This document shows, in pieces, positions 38,201-45,848 of a stretch of DNA of 64,000 nt. Position numbers and translations under genes: made by a program. The stretch comes from Bin87 sp965221295 (GTDB taxonomy: Bacteria > Chloroflexota > Dehalococcoidia > Lucifugimonadales > UBA3495). The stretch covers positions 2,914,001-2,978,000 of the forward strand of contig OZ244879.1 in the NCBI GenBank assembly GCA_965221295.1, written 5' to 3'. The notes below the pieces were generated by a model. The model was not told the origin of the DNA, made no database searches, and saw only the letters and a list, made by a program, of their open reading frames with translations. Each line of letters opens with the position of its first letter. The first letter of the stretch is position 1.

Positions 38201-40470
38201 AACTGCACCGGAGCCTGTCCAACGACGAAACCGCCCGCGTTCTCGACCTCGTCAAGGAAATCGGCTTCTACTACGCCACCAAGTCCGGCATCACCATCGC
38301 CATCAACGACATCCAGGTATCTGACCGCAAGCAGGACATCCTGAATGACGCCGTCGACAAAGTTGCCCAACATGAGGACAACTTCATGATGGGCATGATG
38401 ACCGAGGACGAGAAATACGAGCGCATCATCGAAACCTGGACCCAGGCGTCGGACGACATGCAGCGCGTAGTTCAAGAAGACCTCGGCAACTACGGCGGGG
38501 TTGGCGTCATGGCCGCCTCGGGCACCAAGGGCAACATTTCCCAGATCAAGCAGATGGCGGGAATGCGCGGCCTGATGAGCGACCCTGAAGGACGCATCAT
38601 CGAGCGGCCGGTGAAGTCAAGCTTCCGAGAAGGCTTGACCGCCTTGGAGTATTTCATCTCCACCCACGGCGCCCGCAAGGGACTGACCGACACCGCATTG
38701 CGCACCGCCGACAGCGGCTACCTCACTCGTCGCCTGGTGGACGTGTCTCAGGAGGTGATCGTTCGCGACCACGATTGCGAATTCGCCGAGCCCTTCTACG
38801 TGCAACCCAGGCCCAACGACTATGACCTCAGCACCATCGCTGAGCGCATCGTAGGGCGCACCGCAGGCGATGTCATCGCCGACCCGACCAGCGGAGAAAT
38901 CATTGTTGACCGCAACGAAATGATCGACGAGACCATCGCCGAACAGATCAAGGAAGCTGGCATTGACCGCGTGCCAGTGCGGTCTCCGCTGACCTGTCAA
39001 ACCCCGCGCGGCATCTGCCAGATGTGCTACGGACGACTGCCCGCCACCGGCAAACTGGTCGAGATCGGCCAGGCCGTGGGCGTCATTGCCGCCCAGAGCA
39101 TTGGCGAACCCGGCACTCAGCTCACCATGCGCACCTTCCACACCGGAGGAATCGCCGGTTCGGACATCACCACCGGCCTGCCCAGGGTGCAGGAGCTTTT
39201 CGAGGTCCGTCCTCCCAAAGGCGCTGGCGTTCTGACCCACATTGACGGCATCGCCTACATCGAGGAAGACGCCAATGGATCCCGCCGCATCCGCGTCACC
39301 TACGACGACGAGGAACGCCACGACTACCCGCTGCCGGAAGGCGCGATCCGTCTGGTGCAACCCGGCGAACCCATCGCAGAGGGCAACCTGCTGGCCGTGG
39401 TGATCAGCCCCGACGCTCCCGTCGATGGCGACGGGACCGCAACCGCCTTGACCGGAACCGGCATCGTGCAGGAGATTCGCTCAGATTACCAGGGCGAAGT
39501 CGAGATTTCCGCCCAGGGCGTAACCGTGGTCTGGCGCGAGGAAGAATCGCGTTCCTACGACATCAGTTCGCAGATGAATCTCAAGATCCGCGACGGCCAG
39601 CAGGTCTGGGCCGGAGACGCGCTGGTGGACGGCCCCCTGGACCTCCGGGAACTGCTGGACATTCGCGGTCTGGAGGGCCTGCAGCACTACTTGGTGGACG
39701 AGGTTCAGGAGGTTTACCGCTCCCAAGGCGTCAGCATCCACGACAAGCACATTGAAGTGATCCTGCGCCAAATGCTCCGCCGGGTTCAGGTGGAAACCGC
39801 TGGCGACACGGAATTCATCCCCGGCGATGTGGTTGACAAGTTCCGGTTCCAAGACCAGAACAACCACGTACTGGCTGAGGGTGGAGAACCCGCCACCGCC
39901 AAGACCCTGTTGCTGGGCGTATCCAAGGCGGCCCTTGCCACCGACAGCTTCCTATCCAAGGCTTCCTTCCAGGAAACCACCAAGGTGCTGACCATGGCCG
40001 CCGTGGCCAGCGACCGAGACTGGTTGCGCGGCTTGAAGGAGAACGTCATCATTGGTCGCCTCATTCCGGCCCGCCTGGAGTCCCTGCTCGCCGCCGAGCA
40101 CACCCTAGCCCTCATGGAGGCCTTCGAGGATGACGAGGACGACGTACTGGCGGCGCCAGCCTGGCTCTCCGGTGATGGCGACTTCCCCGACGGCCTTGGG
40201 CCCATGCAGCGGGCTGCCCTAGACTTGCCCCAGGATGTAATCGACGAAGAACTGATCTCGGGACAACCGACCCCATCCTTGGTAGTCGGCTCGGGATTCG
40301 ACGACGCCGGTTACCAGATCCGCACCTCAGAGGAGGAGGAAGAACTCATCCGTCGCGCCCAGTCCCTCACCGAGGCGGATTCGGAGGTGGACCGGGAAGT
40401 GGAATCCAGCGCCTCTCGCATCTTCTCGCCCTTTGACGACGAGGACGACGAGGACATCCCGGCGCTCTAG
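35245..40470 (+). CDS. rpoC: DNA-directed RNA polymerase subunit beta'
   Basis: Beta' subunit, 1741 aa. N-terminal zinc site in CQCGKYKRQKYKGVVCDRCG, catalytic NADFDGDQMAVH near residue 850, and second zinc site CQTPRGICQMC. The trigger-loop/bridge-helix region is present (QLTMRTFHTGG). About 380 residues are inserted between YYSAFVINQVDV (~145) and SRYDRLKPFWGDSFDAEMGAE (~550). They are Ala/Glu/Asp-rich and look helical, at the site where Thermus beta' carries its own large non-conserved domain. The C-terminus is a long acidic tail (FDDEDDEDIPAL). The frame is open upstream inside rpoB, but the start is the ATG at 35245, with GGAGG ten bases before it. Confidence 0.97.
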   Translation: MVRMLDSREATTSSDFNAIRISIASPEQIRGWSSGEVQKGETINYRTQRPEKDGLFCEKIFGPTKDWECQCGKYKRQKYKGVVCDRCGVEVTRSNVRRQRLGHIALAAPVANIWFVKNTPSVMSLTLDLKLSDLTRVLYYSAFVINQVDVDLMREQFERHEGEVELIRSGPISVADGALQSIANRIADWDLESRRAEAAAAVRGMPERLSGAIDAAHAALARLTAADPDGDVDHASDLQVLRDVAEASVAAHAAVMAAGLNSLRPEDLESPEQLSLLAVDGDPMAAAISRFFHGPTPITNSLERLGVNVSSVIEAFSAWRNGPTEELQDDVADAADRLRSDIAEIGQDVLLPTLNDLQGIFASPTPHDEEPTSSEFMAADLATIRQALAEIEAAVRAWNYRRGEDNPEGRGWNVPAFSALLERLQIDSDDIKAISRLEERIEGISDVVDHAGRQKEIGLWRDELVKLQDLISSVDGYLVRALTERRKEAVDLIQAMRWLRWDPSQRLRSADVDWLWDDLKLPAWARDEVELPDEFYIARSGSGGLRLTILSTSRYDRLKPFWGDSFDAEMGAEPVLEFLKLMDTDLDQERYYTELEMRATSAQIRTKAGKRMRLLETFRRSENRMQDMIMTVLPVLPPELRPMVQLDGGRFATSDLNDLYRRVLSRNHRLKRFASMRAPGLMIRNEKRMLQEAVDSLIDNGRQGKAVKGKRDHALKSLSDLLKGKQGRFRQNLLGKRVDYSGRSVIVVGPELKMDECGLPKRMALELFKPFVMHRLVISALAPNIKAAKRMVERSSPEVWHILEDVIKDRPVMLNRAPTLHRLGIQAFKPVLIEGSAIQLHPLVCSAFNADFDGDQMAVHVPLSSMAVNETGTVMLSINNMLSPASGEPLVAPTLDMVMGCYYLTELAPNAKGAGDIFYDINEARIAYSDGQIDLRAPITVLSVSGAEGKVETTMGRLIFNEALPDSLEYKNALMDRGAIKDLTSELHRSLSNDETARVLDLVKEIGFYYATKSGITIAINDIQVSDRKQDILNDAVDKVAQHEDNFMMGMMTEDEKYERIIETWTQASDDMQRVVQEDLGNYGGVGVMAASGTKGNISQIKQMAGMRGLMSDPEGRIIERPVKSSFREGLTALEYFISTHGARKGLTDTALRTADSGYLTRRLVDVSQEVIVRDHDCEFAEPFYVQPRPNDYDLSTIAERIVGRTAGDVIADPTSGEIIVDRNEMIDETIAEQIKEAGIDRVPVRSPLTCQTPRGICQMCYGRLPATGKLVEIGQAVGVIAAQSIGEPGTQLTMRTFHTGGIAGSDITTGLPRVQELFEVRPPKGAGVLTHIDGIAYIEEDANGSRRIRVTYDDEERHDYPLPEGAIRLVQPGEPIAEGNLLAVVISPDAPVDGDGTATALTGTGIVQEIRSDYQGEVEISAQGVTVVWREEESRSYDISSQMNLKIRDGQQVWAGDALVDGPLDLRELLDIRGLEGLQHYLVDEVQEVYRSQGVSIHDKHIEVILRQMLRRVQVETAGDTEFIPGDVVDKFRFQDQNNHVLAEGGEPATAKTLLLGVSKAALATDSFLSKASFQETTKVLTMAAVASDRDWLRGLKENVIIGRLIPARLESLLAAEHTLALMEAFEDDEDDVLAAPAWLSGDGDFPDGLGPMQRAALDLPQDVIDEELISGQPTPSLVVGSGFDDAGYQIRTSEEEEELIRRAQSLTEADSEVDREVESSASRIFSPFDDEDDEDIPAL

Positions 40471-40500
40471 TTTCACGCGGCGCAACATGTCGAGATTGGG

Positions 40501-40533
40501 CAGGGGCGAAGCGATTTTCGCCCCTGTCTTTAC
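40501..40533 (+). terminator. Rho-independent-like terminator after rpoC
   Basis: CAGGGGCGAA (40501-40510) pairs perfectly with TTCGCCCCTG (40517-40526) around a six-base loop, followed by the short pyrimidine tract TCTTTAC. The tail is T-poor, so termination may be partial and allow some read-through into pyrD. Confidence 0.65.
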
Positions 40534-40560
40534 GCATAGGCAAGCGTGAGGCCACCACCA

Positions 40561-41517
40561 ATGGAACTTACCGTCAACCTGGCTCCCGAACGTCCCGGCG
40601 GACTGACGCTTTCCAACCCGGTCATGATCGCTTCCGGAACGCTGGGGTACGACGGGTACGGCCGCGGCTTTAAACCGGACGCCCCCCTGGGTTCTCTGGG
40701 AGCGATCGTGCCAAAGACGTTCACGCGCCACCCGAGGCAGGGCAATCCGGAACCTCGTTGGTTCCCCCAGTCCTTCCGAGAGGCGATGCGGGACGGCGAA
40801 ACCACCTTGCTAAATTCCATCGGCCTCACCAACCCCGGCATCAAAGCGGCCATGGCTGACCTCGCTCCCCAGTGGGACGCCGCTTACGCCAACGTGGTCC
40901 TGAGCATGTCGGCCGAAAGCGCCGAGCAGTGGGAGGAGATGGCGTCTTTTACCGTCGGCGTCAAGGGCTTCGTAGCAATCGAGCTCAACCTCAGTTGCCC
41001 CAATGTGGGGGACGGAGCAATGTTCAGCCACCAACCACGTCTCACCGAGGCTGCGGTGGCCGGCGTGCGCCGCCAAACCGAATTGCCGCTGTGGGCCAAG
41101 CTGGCCCCCAACGTGCCCGACATCACTGAAATCGCCCACTCCGCGGTATCCGCTGGCGCCGACGCATTGACCATCTCCAACACCATACCCGCGCTGCATG
41201 TGGACGTTGAGTCCGGCCAGCCCGTTCTGGGCACGGGCTATGGCGGATTGTCCGGTCCAGCCCTGCGGCCCATTGCCATGGCCCTGGTGCACAAGGCGGC
41301 TCAATCGGTCGATGTCCCCGTGATCGGAGTGGGCGGGATCACAACGGGCCGCGACGCCGCCGAGTTCCTAATGGCCGGAGCCACCGCAGTGCAGGTGGGC
41401 AGCGCCAACCTGGCTGATTTGGACGCGCCTTTCCGCATCCTGGCGGAGTTGAAGGCGCTACTGGCTGAGTGGGAAGTCGCCAACGTATCCGAAATAGTCG
41501 GCAAAGCCTGTTTTTAA
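40561..41517 (+). CDS. pyrD: Dihydroorotate dehydrogenase, class 1B catalytic subunit
   Basis: FMN enzyme oxidising dihydroorotate to orotate in pyrimidine synthesis, 318 aa. NPVMIASGTLGYDGYG begins the barrel. NSIGLTNPG is the substrate loop, and ELNLSCPNVG has the catalytic Cys of class 1. Phosphate-binding GVGGITTGRDAAEFLMAGATAVQVG comes late. Class 1B enzymes pair with an electron-transfer subunit PyrK, which is not adjacent. The ATG at 40561 fits the family start; a GTG at 40546 would add five residues. It ends eight bases from the convergent dehydrogenase gene. Confidence 0.95.
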   Translation: MELTVNLAPERPGGLTLSNPVMIASGTLGYDGYGRGFKPDAPLGSLGAIVPKTFTRHPRQGNPEPRWFPQSFREAMRDGETTLLNSIGLTNPGIKAAMADLAPQWDAAYANVVLSMSAESAEQWEEMASFTVGVKGFVAIELNLSCPNVGDGAMFSHQPRLTEAAVAGVRRQTELPLWAKLAPNVPDITEIAHSAVSAGADALTISNTIPALHVDVESGQPVLGTGYGGLSGPALRPIAMALVHKAAQSVDVPVIGVGGITTGRDAAEFLMAGATAVQVGSANLADLDAPFRILAELKALLAEWEVANVSEIVGKACF

Positions 41518-41525
41518 CCACCCGC

Positions 41526-42734
41526 CTACCATGCGGATCGCAAAACTCCGGCAAGTTCTTCGGCCCCATTGATGGGCCGCACGTTGCGGTGCAACCCAAA
41601 ATCGGTCATCGCGTCCTCGGCGATTGCGGCGATTCCATCCTTGGCGACCCCGACTTCCCGCAACGCGGTCGGCAATCCTACCGCCTCAAAGAAGCCCGAA
41701 ACCGCTTCGGCGGCGGCCTCCGCCGCTTCCGAATCCCCAGCGTCTGGCTCACGCACGCCCAACGCTTCGGCGACCCGGGCTTGGCCCATCACGTTGTGGG
41801 ACTTATTGAACCGCATCCCCGGTGCGGTGAGTATGGAATACGCCGCGCCGTGACTGCACTCTGGGTAACGAGTGTCCAGGCTGTGAGCGAGCGCGCTGAC
41901 TACTCCCAGCGCCGACCCACTGGCTCCCGTATCCCACGCGCGGTTGTACATGAACGAGGCCAGGCATAGATTCACCCTGGCGTTGCCGTCCGCGGGATTC
42001 TTCCTCACCGCGGGCAGGTTTTCCACCAGTAGGCCCAGCGTCGCCAGCAGGTCTGCCGTCGCCATGGCGTTCAGAGCCGGCGCTTGCAAGGCGCTGATCA
42101 CGCCGCTGAACAACGACCCCGACGCGCTGACGCAGAGCTCAGACGGCGCGGTCAGCAGTGCTTCAGTGTCCCACACCACCGCGGCGGGTCGCGTCTTCGG
42201 ATCGAACATTTCCAGCCGATGCCCGGTTTCGTCATCGATGATTGCAGAGCCAGCCCGTGTGGCCGCCGTCGTCGGCGTGGTCAACGCCAAGATGTTGGGC
42301 AGTTTTGGCTGCATCAGCCTGGGACTGATGGGACGCTGGCCCGGCGGGTATTTGGTGGCGTGATCCTGCGGGACGCCGCCTTCCGCCAGCATGATGATGA
42401 TTGCCCTAGCGGTCACCACTGCGCTGCCGCCGCCAATCGCGATGATGAGGTCCGCGTTGGCTTCCCTGGCCATCCGCGTCCCTTCCAACACTGTTGATTC
42501 CGGGGACCCGGCCGTTACCCCGTCGAAGACCCCGGCTGGCTCCATGCCCGATGCGGTTGAAACTCGCTCCAGCAAATTGGTGCGGCGGGCCACCGACTGG
42601 CCACACACCACAAAGGGACGGCTTGCGCCCAACCGTTCCGTTTCCCGTCGCAGGTTGGAAATCGCGTCGTCGCCAGCGTAAACGCGCACGGGATAAGCCA
42701 CGTGCCGGAATGGATTCACAGTGATTTCAGACAT
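41526..42734 (-). CDS. Iron-containing alcohol dehydrogenase family protein with missing metal ligands
   Basis: 402-aa member of the Fe-ADH/maleylacetate reductase family. The NAD-binding loop IIAIGGGSAVVTARAI lacks the usual Asp after GGGS. The two C-terminal metal histidines are recognisable (LAHSLDTRYPECSHG). In the segment that should carry DAxxH (residues ~200-220, PSELCVSASGSLFSGVISAL) there is no Asp or His at all, so half the metal site is gone. Thus it may use no metal or a different one. Single gene on the minus strand, convergent with pyrD. Substrate unknown. Confidence 0.85.
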   Translation of the reverse strand: MSEITVNPFRHVAYPVRVYAGDDAISNLRRETERLGASRPFVVCGQSVARRTNLLERVSTASGMEPAGVFDGVTAGSPESTVLEGTRMAREANADLIIAIGGGSAVVTARAIIIMLAEGGVPQDHATKYPPGQRPISPRLMQPKLPNILALTTPTTAATRAGSAIIDDETGHRLEMFDPKTRPAAVVWDTEALLTAPSELCVSASGSLFSGVISALQAPALNAMATADLLATLGLLVENLPAVRKNPADGNARVNLCLASFMYNRAWDTGASGSALGVVSALAHSLDTRYPECSHGAAYSILTAPGMRFNKSHNVMGQARVAEALGVREPDAGDSEAAEAAAEAVSGFFEAVGLPTALREVGVAKDGIAAIAEDAMTDFGLHRNVRPINGAEELAGVLRSAW

Positions 42735-42864
42735 TGCCGCTCCATGTCAATTGAGCGCAGGTGGTCATCCAAACACGAGCGCTCCACGATATACGGGTCA
42801 TCATGACAGCAGTGTATCCGACCAATCATCCGGCCGCCAACATCTGCGAAACCGCGCCTGCCCG

Positions 42865-42873
42865 TGCTAAAAT
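42865..42873 (+). promoter_or_regulatory. Extended -10 promoter giving a near-leaderless transcript
   Basis: TGCTAAAAT (TGn plus TAAAAT) ends 12 bases before the ATG at 42886. No Shine-Dalgarno sequence is present in between, so translation would start on a leader of only a few bases. Confidence 0.35.
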
Positions 42874-42885
42874 TGCGCTATAACC

Positions 42886-43344
42886 ATGTTCGAACACGCG
42901 CCACAACAACAGTCCTTGGCATCGCGCCTCGTCCGACATCGCAGCCAGGCCCTGCGACTGCTGGAATCCGCCCAAGCTGCAATGAGCCGTGGCCGGTGGA
43001 GCCAATCCGAGGATCTGATCTGGGGCAGCCTCGTGGCCGCGGCACGCGGCGTCGCCCTATGGCATGGGGAACCGGCGGATACCGACGAACAGCTGCGGGC
43101 GTTCCTGCGCCGCTTGGGCGATCAGGAACGCAACCGACACATCCGCGACGCCTTCGACCATCTGGCCGCCCTCGCCGATGCCGCCGAACGGGTACGCGAA
43201 CGCCGCAGCCGCGTGGATTACCTGTTTCTGGCCATGGACGACCTGGTCGAATCCGTGGAACAATTGGTTGCGCGCATTCCAGGCGGCGACGAACAGGTTG
43301 CAGTCGCCGAACCCGACCCCAGCGCCGCGGATTTGGGCAGGTAA
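42886..43344 (+). CDS. Hypothetical helical protein, 152 aa
   Basis: Not recognised. The sequence is strongly helical: SRLVRHRSQALRLLESAQAAMSRG, SEDLIWGSLVAAARGVALWHG, and a long charged helix NRHIRDAFDHLAALADAAERV in four-helix-bundle style. The pattern resembles HEPN/PaREP1-like bundles, but I cannot confirm it. It has no membrane segment and an acidic tail. It ends six bases before mtaB, whose RBS overlaps its end, so the two form an operon. No Shine-Dalgarno precedes the ATG; the AT-rich TAAAAT element just upstream suggests leaderless expression. Confidence 0.65.
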   Translation: MFEHAPQQQSLASRLVRHRSQALRLLESAQAAMSRGRWSQSEDLIWGSLVAAARGVALWHGEPADTDEQLRAFLRRLGDQERNRHIRDAFDHLAALADAAERVRERRSRVDYLFLAMDDLVESVEQLVARIPGGDEQVAVAEPDPSAADLGR

Positions 43345-43350
43345 GGGTGC

Positions 43351-44790
43351 ATGTCCATCAGTTCCGTTCATTCCCAGGAGCGCGGGAATGGAGCTCCCAC
43401 AAACCATCACTCCATATCTGGTACGGTGGCGATAGATACCCACGGCTGCAAGTTGAATCAGGCCGACAGCGCGACGCTGGCTCGCCAATTCCTCAACGCC
43501 GGCTATCGGACCGTAGATGACCACTCCGATGCCGACATCATCATAATCAACACCTGCACGGTAACCGCCGACGCCGACGCCAAAGCCCGCCAGGCCCTGC
43601 GCGCCGCCCGTCGAGACAACCCAAACGCCATCGTGGTCGCCGCCGGGTGTTATCCGCAACGCGCCGCCGACGAGATACGCCGGATGCCGGAAGTTTCCCT
43701 GGTGGTCGGCAACGCCGAAAAGCCGGAACTGGCCGAATTAGCCATCGCCAGATTGGCGACGGAACGTACGGGCGGCGTTCAGCCTCATCCGCAGCGACCT
43801 TGGCCATCAATGGACGGCAGGGGCATACTGCGTCGCAGCCGGGTGATGGTCAAAATCCAGGAGGGCTGCGATCAGGTTTGCGCGTACTGCATCGTGCCCA
43901 AGGTGCGCGGTCGAGAGCGCAGCATTCCGACGGGGCAACTGGTGGCGACCGTGCGGGAACATGTCGCGGCCGGGTTCAAAGAGGTCGCGTTGACCGGCAC
44001 CCAATTGGGGACTTACGGGTTCGACCTCGACGGGGAAAACTTGGCGCGGCTGTTGGCTACGCTGTTGGAAAAAACGACGGTCCCTCGGTTGCGGGTATCC
44101 TCGCTCCAGGCCCACGAAATCGGGCCCGGATTGTTGGAGTTGTGGCGGGACCGGAGGCTCTGCCCGCATTTCCATGTCCCTCTGCAAAGCGGGTGTAACG
44201 CCACGCTGGCATCCATGCGCCGCCGGTATGATACCGGCGCCTTCCGGCGCGCTGTCGATCTGATTCGCGAGGCCGTGCCCGACGCCAGCGTCACCACCGA
44301 TGTCATCGTGGGATTCCCCGGCGAGGACGAACGCGCCCACGCCAGCAGTTTGGCCTTCGCGGCCACAGTCGGCTTCGCTGATATGCACGTCTTCCGGTAC
44401 TCACAACGACCCGGCACCACGGCTGCCCACTTGCCGCATCAGGTGAGCCCAGACGAGAAGCGCCGCCGCGCCGCCGAGATGTTAGCGGTGGCCGAACGAG
44501 GCTTCATCGACTATCGCAACGGCATGGTTGGCCAACGGCGATCAACGCTGTGGGAAACGGCGCGAGCCGTCGGGTGGCCTGAAGTCCAGGATCCAAGCCA
44601 CGATGCAGCATCAGGCGGGAATTCACAGCCAGCGCTGAGCTGGAGCGGCCTCACCGACAACTACGTCCGGGTGACTGCCATCAGCGCGCGGGACCTCAGG
44701 AATCACATCACCGACGCCCAACTGGTCAAACTCGACGGCAAGTCGGTTGTGGCAACGATCCCGGACTACAGCTCCACCGGGCGCAGGTAA
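43351..44790 (+). CDS. mtaB: tRNA t6A37 methylthiotransferase MtaB-like (MiaB family)
   Basis: 479-aa radical-SAM methylthiotransferase. The UPF0004 domain has THGCKLNQADS, INTCTVT and GCYPQ, giving the three Cys of the auxiliary cluster. The radical SAM motif is CDQVCAYC, followed by VPKVRGRERS and GFKEVALTGTQLGTYG. HFHVPLQSGCNATLASMRRRY and TTDVIVGFPGE are typical. The C-terminal TRAM region is present. The CKxNQ form and overall layout fit MtaB, which adds methylthio to t6A37 in ANN-decoding tRNAs, rather than MiaB. The 3' end overlaps the convergent MBL gene by 25 bases. Confidence 0.9.
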   Translation: MSISSVHSQERGNGAPTNHHSISGTVAIDTHGCKLNQADSATLARQFLNAGYRTVDDHSDADIIIINTCTVTADADAKARQALRAARRDNPNAIVVAAGCYPQRAADEIRRMPEVSLVVGNAEKPELAELAIARLATERTGGVQPHPQRPWPSMDGRGILRRSRVMVKIQEGCDQVCAYCIVPKVRGRERSIPTGQLVATVREHVAAGFKEVALTGTQLGTYGFDLDGENLARLLATLLEKTTVPRLRVSSLQAHEIGPGLLELWRDRRLCPHFHVPLQSGCNATLASMRRRYDTGAFRRAVDLIREAVPDASVTTDVIVGFPGEDERAHASSLAFAATVGFADMHVFRYSQRPGTTAAHLPHQVSPDEKRRRAAEMLAVAERGFIDYRNGMVGQRRSTLWETARAVGWPEVQDPSHDAASGGNSQPALSWSGLTDNYVRVTAISARDLRNHITDAQLVKLDGKSVVATIPDYSSTGRR

Positions 44791-45602
44791 GCCATGTCGT
44801 TGTCCTTGCCACGCTGCAAGTATCCGGCCCTGGTCTCGTTGCCGTGGGCGAATACCATCAGCCAGCCGCGTTTCTCGACGTCGGCCAAAATGTCCTGCTT
44901 TTGGTTCATGGTCGTTTCCGGTTCGTAGTCAAAGGACGATAGCGCCGTCGGCCACAGGTGATGCGGCGTGGGAACCAGATCGCCCAGGTACACAATGCGT
45001 TCTCCGCCGTGGCTGAACACCACGATCTGGTGGCCTTTGCAATGACCGTCGGCAACGATCAAATTCAGCCCAGGCAGCAATTCGCAGTCTCCGTCGATCA
45101 GTTCCAACTGCCCCCGTTCACCGATTGGGGCGAAGTCATCAGCCCGGAAAAGATCGGACTGCCGCAACGAGGGTTCCTGGGCGTCTTCCCACGCCGCCCG
45201 TTGCACATAGTAGGTCGCCTTGGGAAAGGATGGTACCATGTCTCCGGTCCGGTCCATGCGAGTCGCGCCGCCAGCGTGGCCAAAGTGCAGATGCGTAAGC
45301 ACCACGCCGTCGATGTCTCTGGCTCCCAGGCCCAATGCCTTCAGACTCCGCATTAGACGGCTGGGAACCAAGCCATACATTTCCTTGTCGCGAACGTTGT
45401 CCTTGGGGCCGACCCCGGTATCCACCAAAATGTTCTTGCCGCCGCATTGCAAAAGCATGCAGTTCAAGCCCATGGTTAGCCGGTTCTTTCGGTCGGTGGT
45501 GACCAGATTCTCCCACATCATCCTTGGGATGCGGCCGAAAACCGCGCCGCAGTCGACCTTGAACACCCCGTCGCTGATTACCTTCACACCCGTTGCCAAC
45601 AT
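44766..45602 (-). CDS. Metallo-beta-lactamase-fold hydrolase with HxHxGH motif
   Basis: 278-aa MBL-fold protein. The family motif HxHxDH reads LTHLHFGHAGG, so the Asp that normally binds the second metal is Gly. Later ligands seem intact (DGHCKGHQIV and YLGDLVPTPHHL). N-terminal NCMLLQCGGKNILVDTGVG is the typical strand pair. AAGGAA is seven bases before ATG. It resembles lactonase/quorum-quenching-type MBL proteins with MW(E)NL after a long N-terminus. Loss of the Asp suggests altered metal use. It overlaps the 3' end of mtaB. Confidence 0.87.
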   Translation of the reverse strand: MLATGVKVISDGVFKVDCGAVFGRIPRMMWENLVTTDRKNRLTMGLNCMLLQCGGKNILVDTGVGPKDNVRDKEMYGLVPSRLMRSLKALGLGARDIDGVVLTHLHFGHAGGATRMDRTGDMVPSFPKATYYVQRAAWEDAQEPSLRQSDLFRADDFAPIGERGQLELIDGDCELLPGLNLIVADGHCKGHQIVVFSHGGERIVYLGDLVPTPHHLWPTALSSFDYEPETTMNQKQDILADVEKRGWLMVFAHGNETRAGYLQRGKDNDMAYLRPVEL

Positions 45603-45747
45603 AGCAATTCCTTCCTTCCCTGTTTTCCAAGTCCGCTTACCCGACCCTGTTTACTGCACCCGCCATCTTTTGTCTGGAACGCCCGGCGTCGGGCTCCAGG
45701 GAGCAACGCATACTAGAGCGACTTCGAGAAACTTGGTCATCATTAGC

Positions 45748-45767
45748 GCGGCCCGGAACCGGGCCGC
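45748..45767. repeat. Perfect palindrome in the MBL/channel divergent region
   Basis: GCGGCCCGGAACCGGGCCGC is a 20-base palindrome with a two-base centre, immediately before an AT-rich CTATACAATACAAT. No T run follows, so it is more likely an operator or cruciform than a terminator. The rest of the 245-base spacer contains no gene. Confidence 0.5.
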
Positions 45768-45848
45768 CTATACAATACAATCCCCCAAGCGTGGGCAGTC
45801 AATACAAAAACGGCCAAATTGTCGTGATTTCATAAAAATTTACCAAAA

